Assembly: GCF_004834005.1 (NCBI RefSeq)
Contig: NZ_STFF01000005.1
Span: 62,001 to 126,000 of the forward strand
From: Niastella caeni
Lineage (GTDB): Bacteria > Bacteroidota > Bacteroidia > Chitinophagales > Chitinophagaceae
Reading direction: 5' to 3'
DNA: 64,000 nucleotides
Shown here: positions 35,128-45,378 of the stretch, in pieces
How positions within the stretch are numbered: position 1 is the first letter of the stretch
Layout: every line of letters begins with the position of its first letter
Translations under genes and position numbers: made by a program
The notes under the pieces: model-generated
What the model saw: only the letters and a program-made list of their open reading frames with translations
Database searches by the model: none
Told to the model about the DNA's origin: nothing

Positions 35128-35349
35128 AGTGGTTGATAATTTGACATTCTAGTAAAAACTATTTTTTATTTTTCACTTTCTCTTTATAGTTCCTTCCCCG
35201 AAATTATCCTGCTTACCCCTTCCCACGCCTTAATGATAATATTGTTTATTAAAAAGATAATTCCAGAAAAAACAACGGCTTAAATCGGCGTTAGCTTTAT
35301 TGTACTGATTATACACCCACCCGTATAAATTTTTTATTAACTAATGCCA

Positions 35350-35374
35350 GCTTCTTTCATTCTTTGAAAGAAGC
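35350..35374 (+). promoter_or_regulatory. Hairpin in the leader of the first susC
   Basis: GCTTCTTTCA and TGAAAGAAGC form a perfect 10-bp stem with a 5-base loop, ending 22 bases before the ATG at 35397. It may protect or control the susC message, or terminate a short leader. Confidence 0.4.
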
Positions 35375-35396
35375 TGTAGCCAATTATTGCCTTTTT

Positions 35397-38300
35397 ATGA
35401 AAAAGATGTTTGACTGCAGTAGGATGTTCTCCGGCTGTTTTATTTTTTCTGTTCTTTTCCTTGTAACGGTTCTTCAATCCGCATTCTCTAACTCGGCATA
35501 TGCGCAATCTATAATGGTGAACGGCACCATAAAAGATGATAAGGGAACTGCCCTGGAAGGAGCCGTAGTAAGAGTGAAAGGATCTAACAAATCGGTCGTA
35601 GCAGATAACAACGGCAATTACTCGATACCGGTAGCAGGTCCCGAAGCCGTGTTGGTGTTTTCTTTTGTAGGCTATGTGAGCGTTGAGGAAACGGTGGGGC
35701 AGCGAAAACAAATTGATGTTACCATGGCCTCAACCGGTGGCAAGCTCGACGATGTTGTAGTCGTGGGATATGGCACGCAAAAGAAGAAAGATCTTACGGG
35801 CGCCATTGCTACGGTGGGCAGTGCCGAATTAAATAAGCGGGTAGCTACCGACCCCACACAATTATTACAGGGAAAACTGCCGGGTCTTTCCTTAACCCAG
35901 GCATCAGGCGAAGCAGGTAACGAAAACTTTGTGTTGCGGATAAGGGGATTAGGTACCAATAGCTCCGCTGGTAGCAGTCCTTTAATTATTGTTGATGGTT
36001 TGCCGGGAAGTCTTACTAACCTCGATCCACAGAATATTGAATCCGTTACGATCTTGAAAGATGCCGCTTCGGCTGCTATTTATGGTACTCGGGCTGCCAA
36101 TGGCGTTATACTGGTTACCACCAAGCAAGGCTCCAACGGAAAGTTCCAGTTGAGTTATGACCTTAATGTCGGCATCACCAGGCCTACGGCCCTGCCTGAT
36201 AACCTGGTATATAATTCGGCCACTTATATGGAGATGTGGAACCAGGCTGCCATCAACTCCAACTCCTCGAACCGGTATACCCAGGCACAGATCGATAGGT
36301 ATATAAATCCATCGGATCCCAATTTATATCCCAATGTGAACTGGCTCGATATTCTGATGCGCACCGTGACTACGCAAACTCATCATATAGGAATGACAGG
36401 TGGCCGCAATGGTACTACTTACAATATTGGATTGGGGTACGTAGATCAACCCGACATCATGATCGGTTTTTCATATAAAAAATATAACCTCCAGTTTAAC
36501 CTTAATTCAAAAATAAATGATTGGGCTACGGTGGGTGGTAGTATGACCTTCAACTATGGCAAAAGGTTGTATGCATCGCGCGGCAGCCAGGACCAGTTTT
36601 TATCTACCCTGTCGCAACAACCCATGTATGGTCCCAAATTGCCGGATGGCAGTGGCCGCTATGTAAACTCTGCTTATCCCAATGTACAGGGACCAAACAA
36701 AAACGCGGTGGCCATTGCCGAAAACGCGTTGGTAAATAATACGGATTATTATTTTCAAAATAATGTGTATATAAACATTCGCCTTTTGAAAGGGCTTGAA
36801 TGGAGAACAAGCGGTGGCTTCAACTATGATTTTCAAAAAACGAAAGATTTTAAACCGGTTATAAATCAGTATAACTGGTTTGCCGGCCCTAATGATGCGC
36901 CTGAACGCACACTCGACGTAAACGGACAGGGCATGACGGTAACCGACAACAATTATATTTACCCGGTTGGTTATACGCAGTTAACATATGCCAAAGAGAT
37001 CGGCTATCATAATTTCAAAGTGTTAGCTGGTACACAGGCTGAGTATAATAAAGCGGAAGTGCTAACGGGCAGCCGTAATACGCCCTATTCTACTAATGAA
37101 CAGGAAGAGTTAATTGCCGGTCCTACCGCTTCCCAACTGGCCACTGGAAATTCAACTGAATGGTCATTACGCTCTTATTATGGCCGCCTGAACTACGATT
37201 ACGATGGCAAATATTTGTTTGAAGCCAACGGGCGCCGGGATGCTTCTTCCCGTTTTCCGCCTGGTGGCAAATGGGCTTTTTTCCCATCTTTCTCAGTCGG
37301 CTGGGTGATCACCCGCGAAAAATTCATGGAAACTATTTCCTGGTTAAATATGCTGAAGCTGCGTGGTTCATGGGGAACATTAGGCAACCAGAATATCGGT
37401 ACTTATCCCTATCAACGGGTGTATTCGAATCTAAATGCTTATAATACTAATATACAATATGCGTATTCTTTTTCAGGTAACTCATTAAACGCCGGGGCTG
37501 CGTTAAATGCGTTGACAGATGAAACTATTCACTGGGAAAACACGCGTGTGGTAGATGTTGGTTTAGACGTAACCTTGTTTAGAAACTTAAATGTTACCGT
37601 TGACTGGTATGATAAATTCACATACGATATTCTGGCACAGCCATCCATTCCGGCTTATGTTGGACTTACCGCTCCTACCATTAATAACGGGGAAATGAGG
37701 AACAGGGGGTTTGAAGCATCGGCTCAATATACAGGTAAGGTGGCTGATGTGAATTATTCAGTAGGTGGTACTTTCCAGGCCAATAAAAATACGCTCCTGA
37801 AATTTGGCGCTCCACAGATCAATACCGGTAACAACACTATTAATATTGAAGGAGAACCATATGGCAGTTTTTATATGTATAAGTTTGCCGGCATATTCCA
37901 GAGCACTGAAGAAATAGCCAAATCGCCAAAACAACAATTCAATCCCAAGCCGGGCTATTTAAAGTTTGAAGATATAGTTGATGATGGAGTAATAGATGCA
38001 AAGGACCGCGTAATTGTGCCGGGTGTATTTCCCAAATTCGATTATTCTTTTAATGCCAGCGCTTCCTGGAAAAATTTTGACATGACCATTTTCCTGTATG
38101 GGTCATATGGTCAGAAGATCTATGCCAATGGCTGGGGCGTACAACCTTTCAACCAGGGTTCGCCACCAACATCTGATTGGTTAAATGCCTGGACGCCTTC
38201 AAACCCAAGTACTACTATGCCCTTGATATATATAACAGGTCAGGGTGATGCCAGCAGTAATATTGGGACTGCCTCTACCTTTTATTTAAAAGACGGTTCG

Positions 38301-38525
38301 TTTTTACGTATCAAGAACCTCCAGGTTGGATATACGCTTCCGGCTTCCGTTGTAAAGCGAATTGCAATGAGCAGCTTGCGTGTGTTTGCCTCCGGCGATA
38401 ACCTGGCAACCTTCACCAAATTTAAAGGGCTTGATCCGGAAAGAGTTCCCAGCAGCAGCAATACGCGGTATGTTGTGCATCCGCAGAACCAGGTATTTTC
38501 TTTTGGATTAAAAGCTGTTTTTTAA
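35397..38525 (+). CDS. SusC/RagA-family TonB-linked outer-membrane transporter (first pair)
   Basis: 1,042 residues from ATG 35397. SusC proteins import oligosaccharides across the outer membrane with a SusD lid. A long signal peptide ends SNSAYAQS. A carboxypeptidase-regulatory-like domain follows (about 40-115, VNGTIKDDKGTALEGAVVRVKG), then a TonB box and plug (VVVGYGTQKKKDLTGAIATV; LIIVDGLPGSLTNLDPQNIESVTILKDAASAAIYGTRAANGVILVTTK), then the beta-barrel ending in FSFGLKAVF. Paired with the SusD gene 19 bases downstream. No degradative enzyme is directly attached to this pair. Confidence 0.95.
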   Translation: MKKMFDCSRMFSGCFIFSVLFLVTVLQSAFSNSAYAQSIMVNGTIKDDKGTALEGAVVRVKGSNKSVVADNNGNYSIPVAGPEAVLVFSFVGYVSVEETVGQRKQIDVTMASTGGKLDDVVVVGYGTQKKKDLTGAIATVGSAELNKRVATDPTQLLQGKLPGLSLTQASGEAGNENFVLRIRGLGTNSSAGSSPLIIVDGLPGSLTNLDPQNIESVTILKDAASAAIYGTRAANGVILVTTKQGSNGKFQLSYDLNVGITRPTALPDNLVYNSATYMEMWNQAAINSNSSNRYTQAQIDRYINPSDPNLYPNVNWLDILMRTVTTQTHHIGMTGGRNGTTYNIGLGYVDQPDIMIGFSYKKYNLQFNLNSKINDWATVGGSMTFNYGKRLYASRGSQDQFLSTLSQQPMYGPKLPDGSGRYVNSAYPNVQGPNKNAVAIAENALVNNTDYYFQNNVYINIRLLKGLEWRTSGGFNYDFQKTKDFKPVINQYNWFAGPNDAPERTLDVNGQGMTVTDNNYIYPVGYTQLTYAKEIGYHNFKVLAGTQAEYNKAEVLTGSRNTPYSTNEQEELIAGPTASQLATGNSTEWSLRSYYGRLNYDYDGKYLFEANGRRDASSRFPPGGKWAFFPSFSVGWVITREKFMETISWLNMLKLRGSWGTLGNQNIGTYPYQRVYSNLNAYNTNIQYAYSFSGNSLNAGAALNALTDETIHWENTRVVDVGLDVTLFRNLNVTVDWYDKFTYDILAQPSIPAYVGLTAPTINNGEMRNRGFEASAQYTGKVADVNYSVGGTFQANKNTLLKFGAPQINTGNNTINIEGEPYGSFYMYKFAGIFQSTEEIAKSPKQQFNPKPGYLKFEDIVDDGVIDAKDRVIVPGVFPKFDYSFNASASWKNFDMTIFLYGSYGQKIYANGWGVQPFNQGSPPTSDWLNAWTPSNPSTTMPLIYITGQGDASSNIGTASTFYLKDGSFLRIKNLQVGYTLPASVVKRIAMSSLRVFASGDNLATFTKFKGLDPERVPSSSNTRYVVHPQNQVFSFGLKAVF

Positions 38526-38544
38526 AATTTAAAATTTCAGGGAA

Positions 38545-40092
38545 ATGAAAAGTTTCATCCGATATAGTATTGTCTTTTTTAGCGTGTTGTTTCTTATGGT
38601 AAGTTGTAAGAAGGATTTTTTAGAAAAGAACCCACCAGATCAGATTCCTGATAAAAATTTCTGGAAAACACAAGCCGATGCCGATATAGCGCTTACCGCG
38701 ATTTATAGCTACCTTATTCAGGGATATAATTACACCAATGCAAACAATACGGGGCAGGGCTGGGGTGCGGGCACGCCTTATTGGGAAACGCTTACTGATA
38801 ATGCATACAGTGGTGCATTCACAAACGTAGCCAATGGCGCCATTGAAGCTACTACAGGCACTATTCAGTCAGACGCATATAATACTTCCTATAAAGCGAT
38901 CCAGGCGTGTAATATTTTTCTGGCCAATATTGGCAATGTGCCATTGACAACAGCGGCAATGAACCAGTATATTGGTGAAGTACGCTTCATGCGCGCGTAT
39001 TACTATTTCCTGCTTGCGCAGTTATATGGCGATGTAGTGTATTATACGCGGCCTATTGGCAATGCAGCAGCCGACCCTGAAAGTTATCAATTGGGAAGAA
39101 CGCCCAAGGCCCAGGTGATTGATTCAGTAATAAGCGATCTGAATTTTGCAGTGAGCAATTTGCCCGATAATGCATATGTTGGCCATGTGGTAAAGGGTAC
39201 TGCGTTGGGTTACCTTACTAAAGTGTATATAACGCAGGGCAATTGGCAAATGGCGGCCACCACTGCTAAAACTATTATGAACAGTAATAAGTTCAGTTTG
39301 TTTACAGGCGGGTACCGGGGTTTGTTTCTGAAACCTTCGCAAACTAATAATCCCGAGATCATGTTATCAGGTCGCTACCAGGTGCCTAATGCATACAGTC
39401 CGGCCGATTACCTGTATACGTACAGCGCCAGTTTTCAGCCAATGAAGTACCTGGTAGATGATTATGAGTGTACCGATGGACTGCCAATCACTGCTTCGCC
39501 TCTGTATAATTCCAATACACCTTACAACAACCGCGACCCGCGTTTGCTCGCTACCGTACTCACGCCTGGTGTATTATTTAGAGGTGGTATTGTGTTTGTT
39601 CCTAATCAGGTTGGTGCAAACTCAGGCTTTTTGAATAAGAAAGGCGTAGACAGTACCCGCGCAACCGTGATTGGCACCCAAAGCGATCAGGACTGGGTTT
39701 ATTTGCGGTATGCTGATATTTTATTGATGTATGCCGAAGCGCAAAATGAACTCACCGGCCCGGATGCTACGGTTTATAACGCCATAAATGCCATCCGTAC
39801 CCGCCCAGGTGTAAATATGCCGCCATTACCAGCTGGATTATCGCAGGCAGATATGCGTACCCGCATTCGTCATGAAAGAAGGATAGAGCTGGCGTTGGAA
39901 GGTCAGCGGTATTTCGATCTTAAGCGATGGAAGCTCGACAGAACAATTATACCCACCATCAGAGACCCGAATGGTAATAACAACAGAACATTTCCGTTGC
40001 GTGATACATTATGGCCTGTTCCGCAATCGGAGATGGACATAGCCAAAACGTATGGTAATACCAATTTTAAACAAACGCCGGGATGGCAATGA
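38545..40092 (+). CDS. SusD/RagB-family glycan-binding lipoprotein (first pair)
   Basis: 515 residues. It has a lipoprotein signal (LMVSCKKDFLEKNPPDQ) and the SusD fold: TPR-like helices from EVRFMRAYYYFLLAQLYGDVVYYTRP and the C-terminal VYLRYADILLMYAEAQNE, RHERRIELALEGQRYFDLKRW, FPLRDTLWPVPQSEMD. It binds glycans at the cell surface and caps the SusC channel. It ends at a terminator shared with the converging regulator gene. Confidence 0.94.
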   Translation: MKSFIRYSIVFFSVLFLMVSCKKDFLEKNPPDQIPDKNFWKTQADADIALTAIYSYLIQGYNYTNANNTGQGWGAGTPYWETLTDNAYSGAFTNVANGAIEATTGTIQSDAYNTSYKAIQACNIFLANIGNVPLTTAAMNQYIGEVRFMRAYYYFLLAQLYGDVVYYTRPIGNAAADPESYQLGRTPKAQVIDSVISDLNFAVSNLPDNAYVGHVVKGTALGYLTKVYITQGNWQMAATTAKTIMNSNKFSLFTGGYRGLFLKPSQTNNPEIMLSGRYQVPNAYSPADYLYTYSASFQPMKYLVDDYECTDGLPITASPLYNSNTPYNNRDPRLLATVLTPGVLFRGGIVFVPNQVGANSGFLNKKGVDSTRATVIGTQSDQDWVYLRYADILLMYAEAQNELTGPDATVYNAINAIRTRPGVNMPPLPAGLSQADMRTRIRHERRIELALEGQRYFDLKRWKLDRTIIPTIRDPNGNNNRTFPLRDTLWPVPQSEMDIAKTYGNTNFKQTPGWQ

Positions 40093-40182
40093 GGAATAAA
40101 ATTAAAATAGAATGTATCGAAAATAAACGTGGGCGCTGATGATCACTTAATCAAATACCTGTTTTCCCGGTACCCGATAAAG

Positions 40183-40214
40183 AGGGTGTATCTGAAATCG
40201 ATACGCCCTTTTTT
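40183..40214. terminator. Bidirectional terminator between susD and the regulator
   Basis: AGGGTGTAT pairs with ATACGCCCT (one wobble) and is followed by a T-run on the plus strand. Confidence 0.7.
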
Positions 40215-40228
40215 ATTGAAGCCTCTGT

Positions 40229-43180
40229 CTAATTTATTTCAGAATGAAAATTCAGTAAGAAGTTAACCAGGTTCACTTCCGGTTGAATGCCTAATTTTTT
40301 TCTTAAGCGGTGCCGGCCTAATTCTACTCCTTTAATTGTAATGTTCATGATCTGCGCTATTTCCTTGCTGGTCAAATTCAGTCGTAAATAAGCGCATAGT
40401 TTCAGATCACTGGCTGTTAAATATGGGTAAGTGTCTTTTAAAGAAACAAGGAAGTTGCTGTGAACCTTATCGAAATGCAACGCAAATTGTTCCCAGTTCC
40501 TTTTCATTTTGTCATCGCCCAACATGCGCAATATCTTTCTATAATCATCAGTATCCTTATCTATCTCGCTTGATTTTTTCATCCGCACAAATTCTTCTTT
40601 CACTTTCATCAGCATTTCACCTTTCTGTACCAGGTTAAAAGTGGTAGAAGCCAGTTCAGTATTTTTCAGTTGTATTTCCGATTGCAGTTTTTCATTTTGC
40701 AAACGGATAATTTCCTTTTCATTGCGTTCCAGTTCCAGTTGATGTAAATAGGTCAATTGTTTTTGTTCCTCCTGGTGCTTCTCAATTTCTAACTGGTGCA
40801 GGTATTCCAGGCGCTTGCGTTCTTCATCATGCTTTTGCTGCTGAACAATGAATTTTTTCTTTTGCCACTTGTATATAGCGTAAATGAACAACAAGGCCAG
40901 CAGACCATATACAAAATATGCCCGGGAGGTACGATACCAGGGAGCTAAAATGGTAAACCGGTACGAGGCAACTACAGACTCCTGCCCTTCGTGCGTTCTG
41001 GCCTTTACCCTGAATGTATAAGTGCCTGGTGAAAGGTAGGTATAGTCTTTCTCAGTTTTCTTTGTCCAGGCCGACCAGCCATTATCAAAATCCTCGAGGT
41101 AGTAAGCGTATTCAATGCTCGATTGCTTTCCGTACAACGGTGATGAATAGTCAAAGTGTATAGAGTTCCAGGCGTATTGTATTTCAGGGACCGCATCATT
41201 TATTAACTGCTGCTGCTCTCCTTCTTTAATAAAATAACCCCCGAAGATGGTGCTGTCTCTTTTATTCACGATGCGCACATCGCTTATCTGAATAGGTATT
41301 TCTTCCTTGAATTGTTTATATAGCGCATAATTCACGAGATAGAAACCTTCTTCAGCCGCAATAAAAATATTGTTGCTGTTATAAGGATAAATATATTCCA
41401 GGCCGTTCCCGGATATCTTGCCATTAAGCTCGGGAAAATAAATGATGCGGGGCTGTTGGCCGCTCAGGTCACAAACACCCAGTTGCCGGTCGTGCACAAA
41501 CCAGATATTCCCATTGCTATCTTCCTTCATATACCTGATGGGCACTTTGGGCAATATCTTTTGCAAAAACGTGGAAGGGTCAAATTCACCCGTTTTTGAA
41601 TTGTATTCATATAATCCCTTGTCATTCGAAAGAACAACGCGGCTTTTTATTTTAAAAATATGATTGTTGTTGTTGGAGAGTATACCCTTCGTGTCTTTGT
41701 ATGGAACGTTAGTGGGATTTACACCGCCGTTCAAAGTTATTTTGTATAAGCCTTTGTAGGGGTGCGATGCCCAGGCAATGGTGTTGTCAAGCGCAACAAA
41801 CCGGGCCGATTCAAAATGAGAATGAATTTCAGGATTGGTGAACCGGCCATTCTCATAATTGTAAAAATTCAATCCATTATAAGTGCCCGCCAATACAACC
41901 GATGAAGGCGCAACGTTACTTAAGGGCAGGAAGGTCCAGAAACCCGAACTGCTGTCAACCATTTTGGTAGCCCCGTTTTCAATAATGAAAAAACCATCGT
42001 TATGTCCCATGGCCAGTTGACCATTTAATTCTGACAGGTTCCACACCTGTCCCTTGGGACCGCGTATCAATTCGAATGTGCTTTTAATGAAACCTATATC
42101 TTGTTGGGAAGAAATGGGCGCCTGGTACACCCCGTTAGAAGTACCTATGAATAAATTGTTTTTGTAGATAATGGCTGCTTTGCCGGCGCTGTGTTCCTGG
42201 TAATCGGGGTAAATATGTTTGATGGCATTATTATAGGCGATGAAATCAATTCCATTGTCTAACCCCAGCCAGAGATTTTTTTTCTGGTCTACATAAAGGC
42301 TCAGGATATTATTGCTTTGCAATCCGTCCAGCTTGGAAAGTCGTTGCGTTATCTCTCCTTTTTCATTTATGATGAAGCAGCCCGCCAGGTTGGTAATAAT
42401 GGCGATTTGATTATTATCGATCACTGTGGCACTGTAAGGATTCTTTTCATTGATCAACCGCATATCCGGCGTGTCGAATGGTGTGATCTTTTCTCCGAAT
42501 AAAATATAAGAGCCATGATGTTTGGTAAGCAGCAACGAGCTGTCTCCTGCAAGCGGCACGATAGCTGTGATCTCTGCTTTTTCCGGAAAAAAATCGGGTT
42601 TTGAAAATGGCGTCCAGGTTCCGTTCTTAAATTGTAACAACCCTTTTTGCCATGCTTTGCTGATGAGTTTGTGATGGTGTAATCCCAAAAAACTCCAGGC
42701 CGGATTACCGAAGACGGTGATCTTTTCGTTTTGTAATTGAAAGATCTTCCGGTAAGCGCGAAAAAAAACTTCATTTCCTACCGGAATTACATCCCAGATG
42801 TCGGTAAAGTCTTTTTCATTTTCGGGGATCAGGTCATTCAGCGAAATGTATTGCAGCGTACCATTCTTACCAGGTTCAAAAAAACCAATTTCGCCCTGCG
42901 AGCCGATATAAATCCGGCCGTCATGACCCATAGCCAGCGAACGTACACCCGTGCCGCCAGGTAAGGTATATTTCTTCCAGAAACTTCCGTCAAAACTTAA
43001 CAGCCCTTCATCATTGGCTGCGTATATAATTCCTTTTTTATCCTGCACGATCTTCCAGTTCTGCGTTCCGGCATTATAGATCTGTTTGGAATAATTGATG
43101 ATCTCAGGCAGTGCGATGGTATTTTGGGTAAACCCATTCAACCAACCAACGCAAAAAATGGTAAGTAACAATTTTCTCAT
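40229..43180 (-). CDS. Membrane-tethered regulator: beta-propeller sensor, Y_Y_Y domain, LuxR-type HTH
   Basis: 983 residues. A signal peptide is followed by a periplasmic two-bladed propeller set (about 20-660; blades such as RSLAMGHDGRIYIGSQGEIGFF), a Y_Y_Y domain (about 680-755, ending YLSPGTYTFRVKARTHEG), one membrane helix (about 762-783), a cytoplasmic coiled coil (about 790-880), and a C-terminal LuxR-like helix-turn-helix (LTASDLKLCAYLRLNLTSKEIAQIMNITIKGVELGRHRLRKKLGI). It resembles hybrid two-component glycan sensors but has no kinase or receiver, so signalling must pass directly from the sensor through the coiled coil to the DNA-binding domain. It diverges from the GH5 gene and probably controls the neighbouring sus genes. 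Confidence 0.85.
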   Translation of the reverse strand: MRKLLLTIFCVGWLNGFTQNTIALPEIINYSKQIYNAGTQNWKIVQDKKGIIYAANDEGLLSFDGSFWKKYTLPGGTGVRSLAMGHDGRIYIGSQGEIGFFEPGKNGTLQYISLNDLIPENEKDFTDIWDVIPVGNEVFFRAYRKIFQLQNEKITVFGNPAWSFLGLHHHKLISKAWQKGLLQFKNGTWTPFSKPDFFPEKAEITAIVPLAGDSSLLLTKHHGSYILFGEKITPFDTPDMRLINEKNPYSATVIDNNQIAIITNLAGCFIINEKGEITQRLSKLDGLQSNNILSLYVDQKKNLWLGLDNGIDFIAYNNAIKHIYPDYQEHSAGKAAIIYKNNLFIGTSNGVYQAPISSQQDIGFIKSTFELIRGPKGQVWNLSELNGQLAMGHNDGFFIIENGATKMVDSSSGFWTFLPLSNVAPSSVVLAGTYNGLNFYNYENGRFTNPEIHSHFESARFVALDNTIAWASHPYKGLYKITLNGGVNPTNVPYKDTKGILSNNNNHIFKIKSRVVLSNDKGLYEYNSKTGEFDPSTFLQKILPKVPIRYMKEDSNGNIWFVHDRQLGVCDLSGQQPRIIYFPELNGKISGNGLEYIYPYNSNNIFIAAEEGFYLVNYALYKQFKEEIPIQISDVRIVNKRDSTIFGGYFIKEGEQQQLINDAVPEIQYAWNSIHFDYSSPLYGKQSSIEYAYYLEDFDNGWSAWTKKTEKDYTYLSPGTYTFRVKARTHEGQESVVASYRFTILAPWYRTSRAYFVYGLLALLFIYAIYKWQKKKFIVQQQKHDEERKRLEYLHQLEIEKHQEEQKQLTYLHQLELERNEKEIIRLQNEKLQSEIQLKNTELASTTFNLVQKGEMLMKVKEEFVRMKKSSEIDKDTDDYRKILRMLGDDKMKRNWEQFALHFDKVHSNFLVSLKDTYPYLTASDLKLCAYLRLNLTSKEIAQIMNITIKGVELGRHRLRKKLGIQPEVNLVNFLLNFHSEIN

Positions 43181-43208
43181 CGTGACAGCAATTGAGGGCG
43201 CTCGAATA

Positions 43209-43216
43209 CTAAGTTA
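43209..43216 (-). promoter_or_regulatory. Candidate TAnnTTAG promoter element for the regulator gene
   Basis: Minus-strand TAACTTAG at 43216-43209, about 29 bases before the ATG at 43180. Confidence 0.35.
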
Positions 43217-43297
43217 GGCAAATACCCATTAAGAAAAAGGGGGTGGATAAGGCGTTAATGGGGTAAAGTGCCTGTTATTTAACCATTTAGATCCTTT

Positions 43298-43318
43298 ATG
43301 ATGTGGTATTGATGGGGT
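43298..43318 (+). promoter_or_regulatory. Shared cis-element, copy A (before GH5)
   Basis: A 21-base sequence starting ATGATGTGGTA and ending GGGGT that matches 45379-45399 (before the second susC) at 18 of 21 positions. It contains TTGATGGGGT, repeated exactly at 45433-45442 and with one change at 43255-43264. It is a good candidate for the binding site of the adjacent LuxR-type regulator. This 349-base gap holds no gene; a weak TAATTTAG lies at about 43350. Confidence 0.5.
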
Positions 43319-43529
43319 GTCTGATCGAAGATTTATTTTATATAATTCTAATTTAGTGGTGAATGGTGAGTGGTCAATATTGCTGTTACCGGTTACCAGT
43401 TCCCTGTCACCGGGCAAAAAATTTAGAGAGCCCGATTACTAGTCGATTGATCGAAATTAAAATCCTGGCAACCGGAAACCGGGAACTGCCAACTGGCACC
43501 CCAATAAATAAAACTCAAACTTATCCCCC

Positions 43530-45275
43530 ATGCTACATTTCAGAATGATCTTGCTTCTACTCCTTATTATAATTGTTCCTCCGCAAACCGAAGCCCAGGG
43601 TTTTTTAAAGGTCAGCGGCCAACAGATCGTTAATGACCAGGGCCAAAATGTTTTACTGCGGGGAGTTGGTTTGGGTGGATGGATGTTGCAGGAGGGCTAC
43701 ATGCTACAATTACATGGTGAAGGAATGCAGCATAAGATCCGGGAAAAAATTGCAGACCTGATCGGAGAAGAAAAGACGAACGAATTCTACAACGCCTGGC
43801 TTTCAAACCATACCCGGAAAATTGATATCGATTCGCTAAAAGCATGGGGGTTCAATTCTGTTCGACTGCCCATGCACTATAATTTATATACGTTGCCGGT
43901 TGACAAGGAGCGCGAAGCGGGAAAACAAACCTGGCTCGAAAAAGGCTTTCGCCTCACCGACAGCCTGCTCGCCTGGTGTAAGGCCAACAACCTCTATCTC
44001 ATTCTTGATCTGCATGCGGCCCCCGGCGGACAAGGTAACGACCTGAACATTTCTGACCGCGACCCTTCAAAGCCATCGCTTTGGGAAAGTGAGGCCAACC
44101 GTCAAAAAACCATCGCGCTTTGGAAAAAGCTGGCCGAACGATATGCAAACGAACCTTTCATTGGCGGCTACGATATTTTGAATGAACCTAACTGGGGCTT
44201 TGAAGACCCGGTGAATGATAAGAACGGGTTGAAAGAAACCGGTAACCAGCCACTCAAACAATTGATGATGGATATTACCAAAGCCATACGCGAAGTAGAT
44301 AACAAACATATGATCATTATCGAAGGAAATGGCTGGGGTAATAATTATAATGGTATTCTGCCACCCTGGGACAACAACATGGTGCTGAGCTTTCATAAAT
44401 ACTGGAATTTTAATACGACGGAATCTATTCAGCACATACTGAATACAAGGAATAAATACAATGTGCCTGTATGGCTAGGTGAAACGGGCGAAAACTCCAA
44501 TGTATGGTTTACAGAAGCGGTTCAATTGTTGGAAGCAAACAACATTGGCTGGGCTTGGTGGCCATTAAAAAAATTAGGGAATAATAACCCTATGCAGGTG
44601 AAGTTGAACAAGGAATATGATAAAGTGCTTGCACACTGGTTGGGTAATGGACCACGGCCTTCAGCAGCGGAAGCATATAACGGGGTAATGCAACTGGCAG
44701 CGGCTACCAGGTTGGAAAATACGATTATAAAACGGGATGTGTTGGATGCGCTTATCAGGCAGCCCTTTTCACAGGCGACTATTCCGTATAAAGCGCATAT
44801 AATTGTAAATGGCACGGTAGTAAATGCTGTGGAGTATGACCTGGGCAGGAACGGCGCAGCTTATTTCGACACAGATACGGCGGATTATCATATTTCAAAT
44901 GGTACGCACGGTGGAAATAAGGGCCGCGTATATCGTAATGATGGGGTGGATATTGAAACAGACCCTACCGCAACAGATAAGTATTTTGTAACGCATACTG
45001 AACGGGGTGAATGGCTTCAATACACCATCGATGTGGTAAAAGCCGGCCACTACAATATTATTTTAAATTATAACACTACAAAGGAAGACGGAAAATTGTC
45101 TTTATCTGTGAATAATAATACCACTGCAAAAAGTATAACGGCGCCAAAAACAACCGGATGGCAAGCACTGGACATTCAGAAAATAGCACTGAAAAAAGGA
45201 CCGAATACCCTTCGTTTGTATTTTAATTCAGGCGGCATTCACCTTCGTTCCATTCAGTTTACTGCAATCAAGTAA
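43530..45275 (+). CDS. Secreted glycoside hydrolase family 5 enzyme with C-terminal CBM6-like module
   Basis: 581 residues. A signal peptide ends PQTEAQGF. The GH5 barrel (about 25-385) starts with LLRGVGLGGWMLQEGYML, a pattern seen in exo-beta-1,3-glucanase-like members, and has the acid/base Glu in YDILNEPNWG (about 218) and the nucleophile Glu in WLGETGENS (about 318). A beta-sandwich carbohydrate-binding module, probably CBM6, covers about 440-581 (GEWLQYTIDVVKAGHYNI; PNTLRLYFNSGGIHL). Likely a beta-glucanase; the exact linkage cannot be read from the sequence. It heads the GH5-susC-susD-GH30 series. Confidence 0.88.
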   Translation: MLHFRMILLLLLIIIVPPQTEAQGFLKVSGQQIVNDQGQNVLLRGVGLGGWMLQEGYMLQLHGEGMQHKIREKIADLIGEEKTNEFYNAWLSNHTRKIDIDSLKAWGFNSVRLPMHYNLYTLPVDKEREAGKQTWLEKGFRLTDSLLAWCKANNLYLILDLHAAPGGQGNDLNISDRDPSKPSLWESEANRQKTIALWKKLAERYANEPFIGGYDILNEPNWGFEDPVNDKNGLKETGNQPLKQLMMDITKAIREVDNKHMIIIEGNGWGNNYNGILPPWDNNMVLSFHKYWNFNTTESIQHILNTRNKYNVPVWLGETGENSNVWFTEAVQLLEANNIGWAWWPLKKLGNNNPMQVKLNKEYDKVLAHWLGNGPRPSAAEAYNGVMQLAAATRLENTIIKRDVLDALIRQPFSQATIPYKAHIIVNGTVVNAVEYDLGRNGAAYFDTDTADYHISNGTHGGNKGRVYRNDGVDIETDPTATDKYFVTHTERGEWLQYTIDVVKAGHYNIILNYNTTKEDGKLSLSVNNNTTAKSITAPKTTGWQALDIQKIALKKGPNTLRLYFNSGGIHLRSIQFTAIK

Positions 45276-45301
45276 TATGATCGATCGATAAATAGAAAGG
45301 C

Positions 45302-45324
45302 CCCCGCACGCAGCGGGGTTTTTT
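45302..45324 (+). terminator. Rho-independent terminator after GH5
   Basis: CCCCGC-acgca-GCGGGG followed by six T. It suggests that the second susC is transcribed from its own promoter rather than only by read-through. Confidence 0.8.
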
Positions 45325-45355
45325 ATTTCTGAGCGAAGGAGAAGCATACCAAAAA

Positions 45356-45372
45356 TCCTGAGCGTAGTCGAA
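45356..45372. repeat. Dispersed intergenic repeat, copy 2
   Basis: TCCTGAGCGTAGTCGAA, 16/17 identical to the reverse complement of the copy at 11278-11296. A partial third half (GAGCGAAGGA) lies just upstream near 45331. Confidence 0.5.
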
Positions 45373-45378
45373 TACCCC

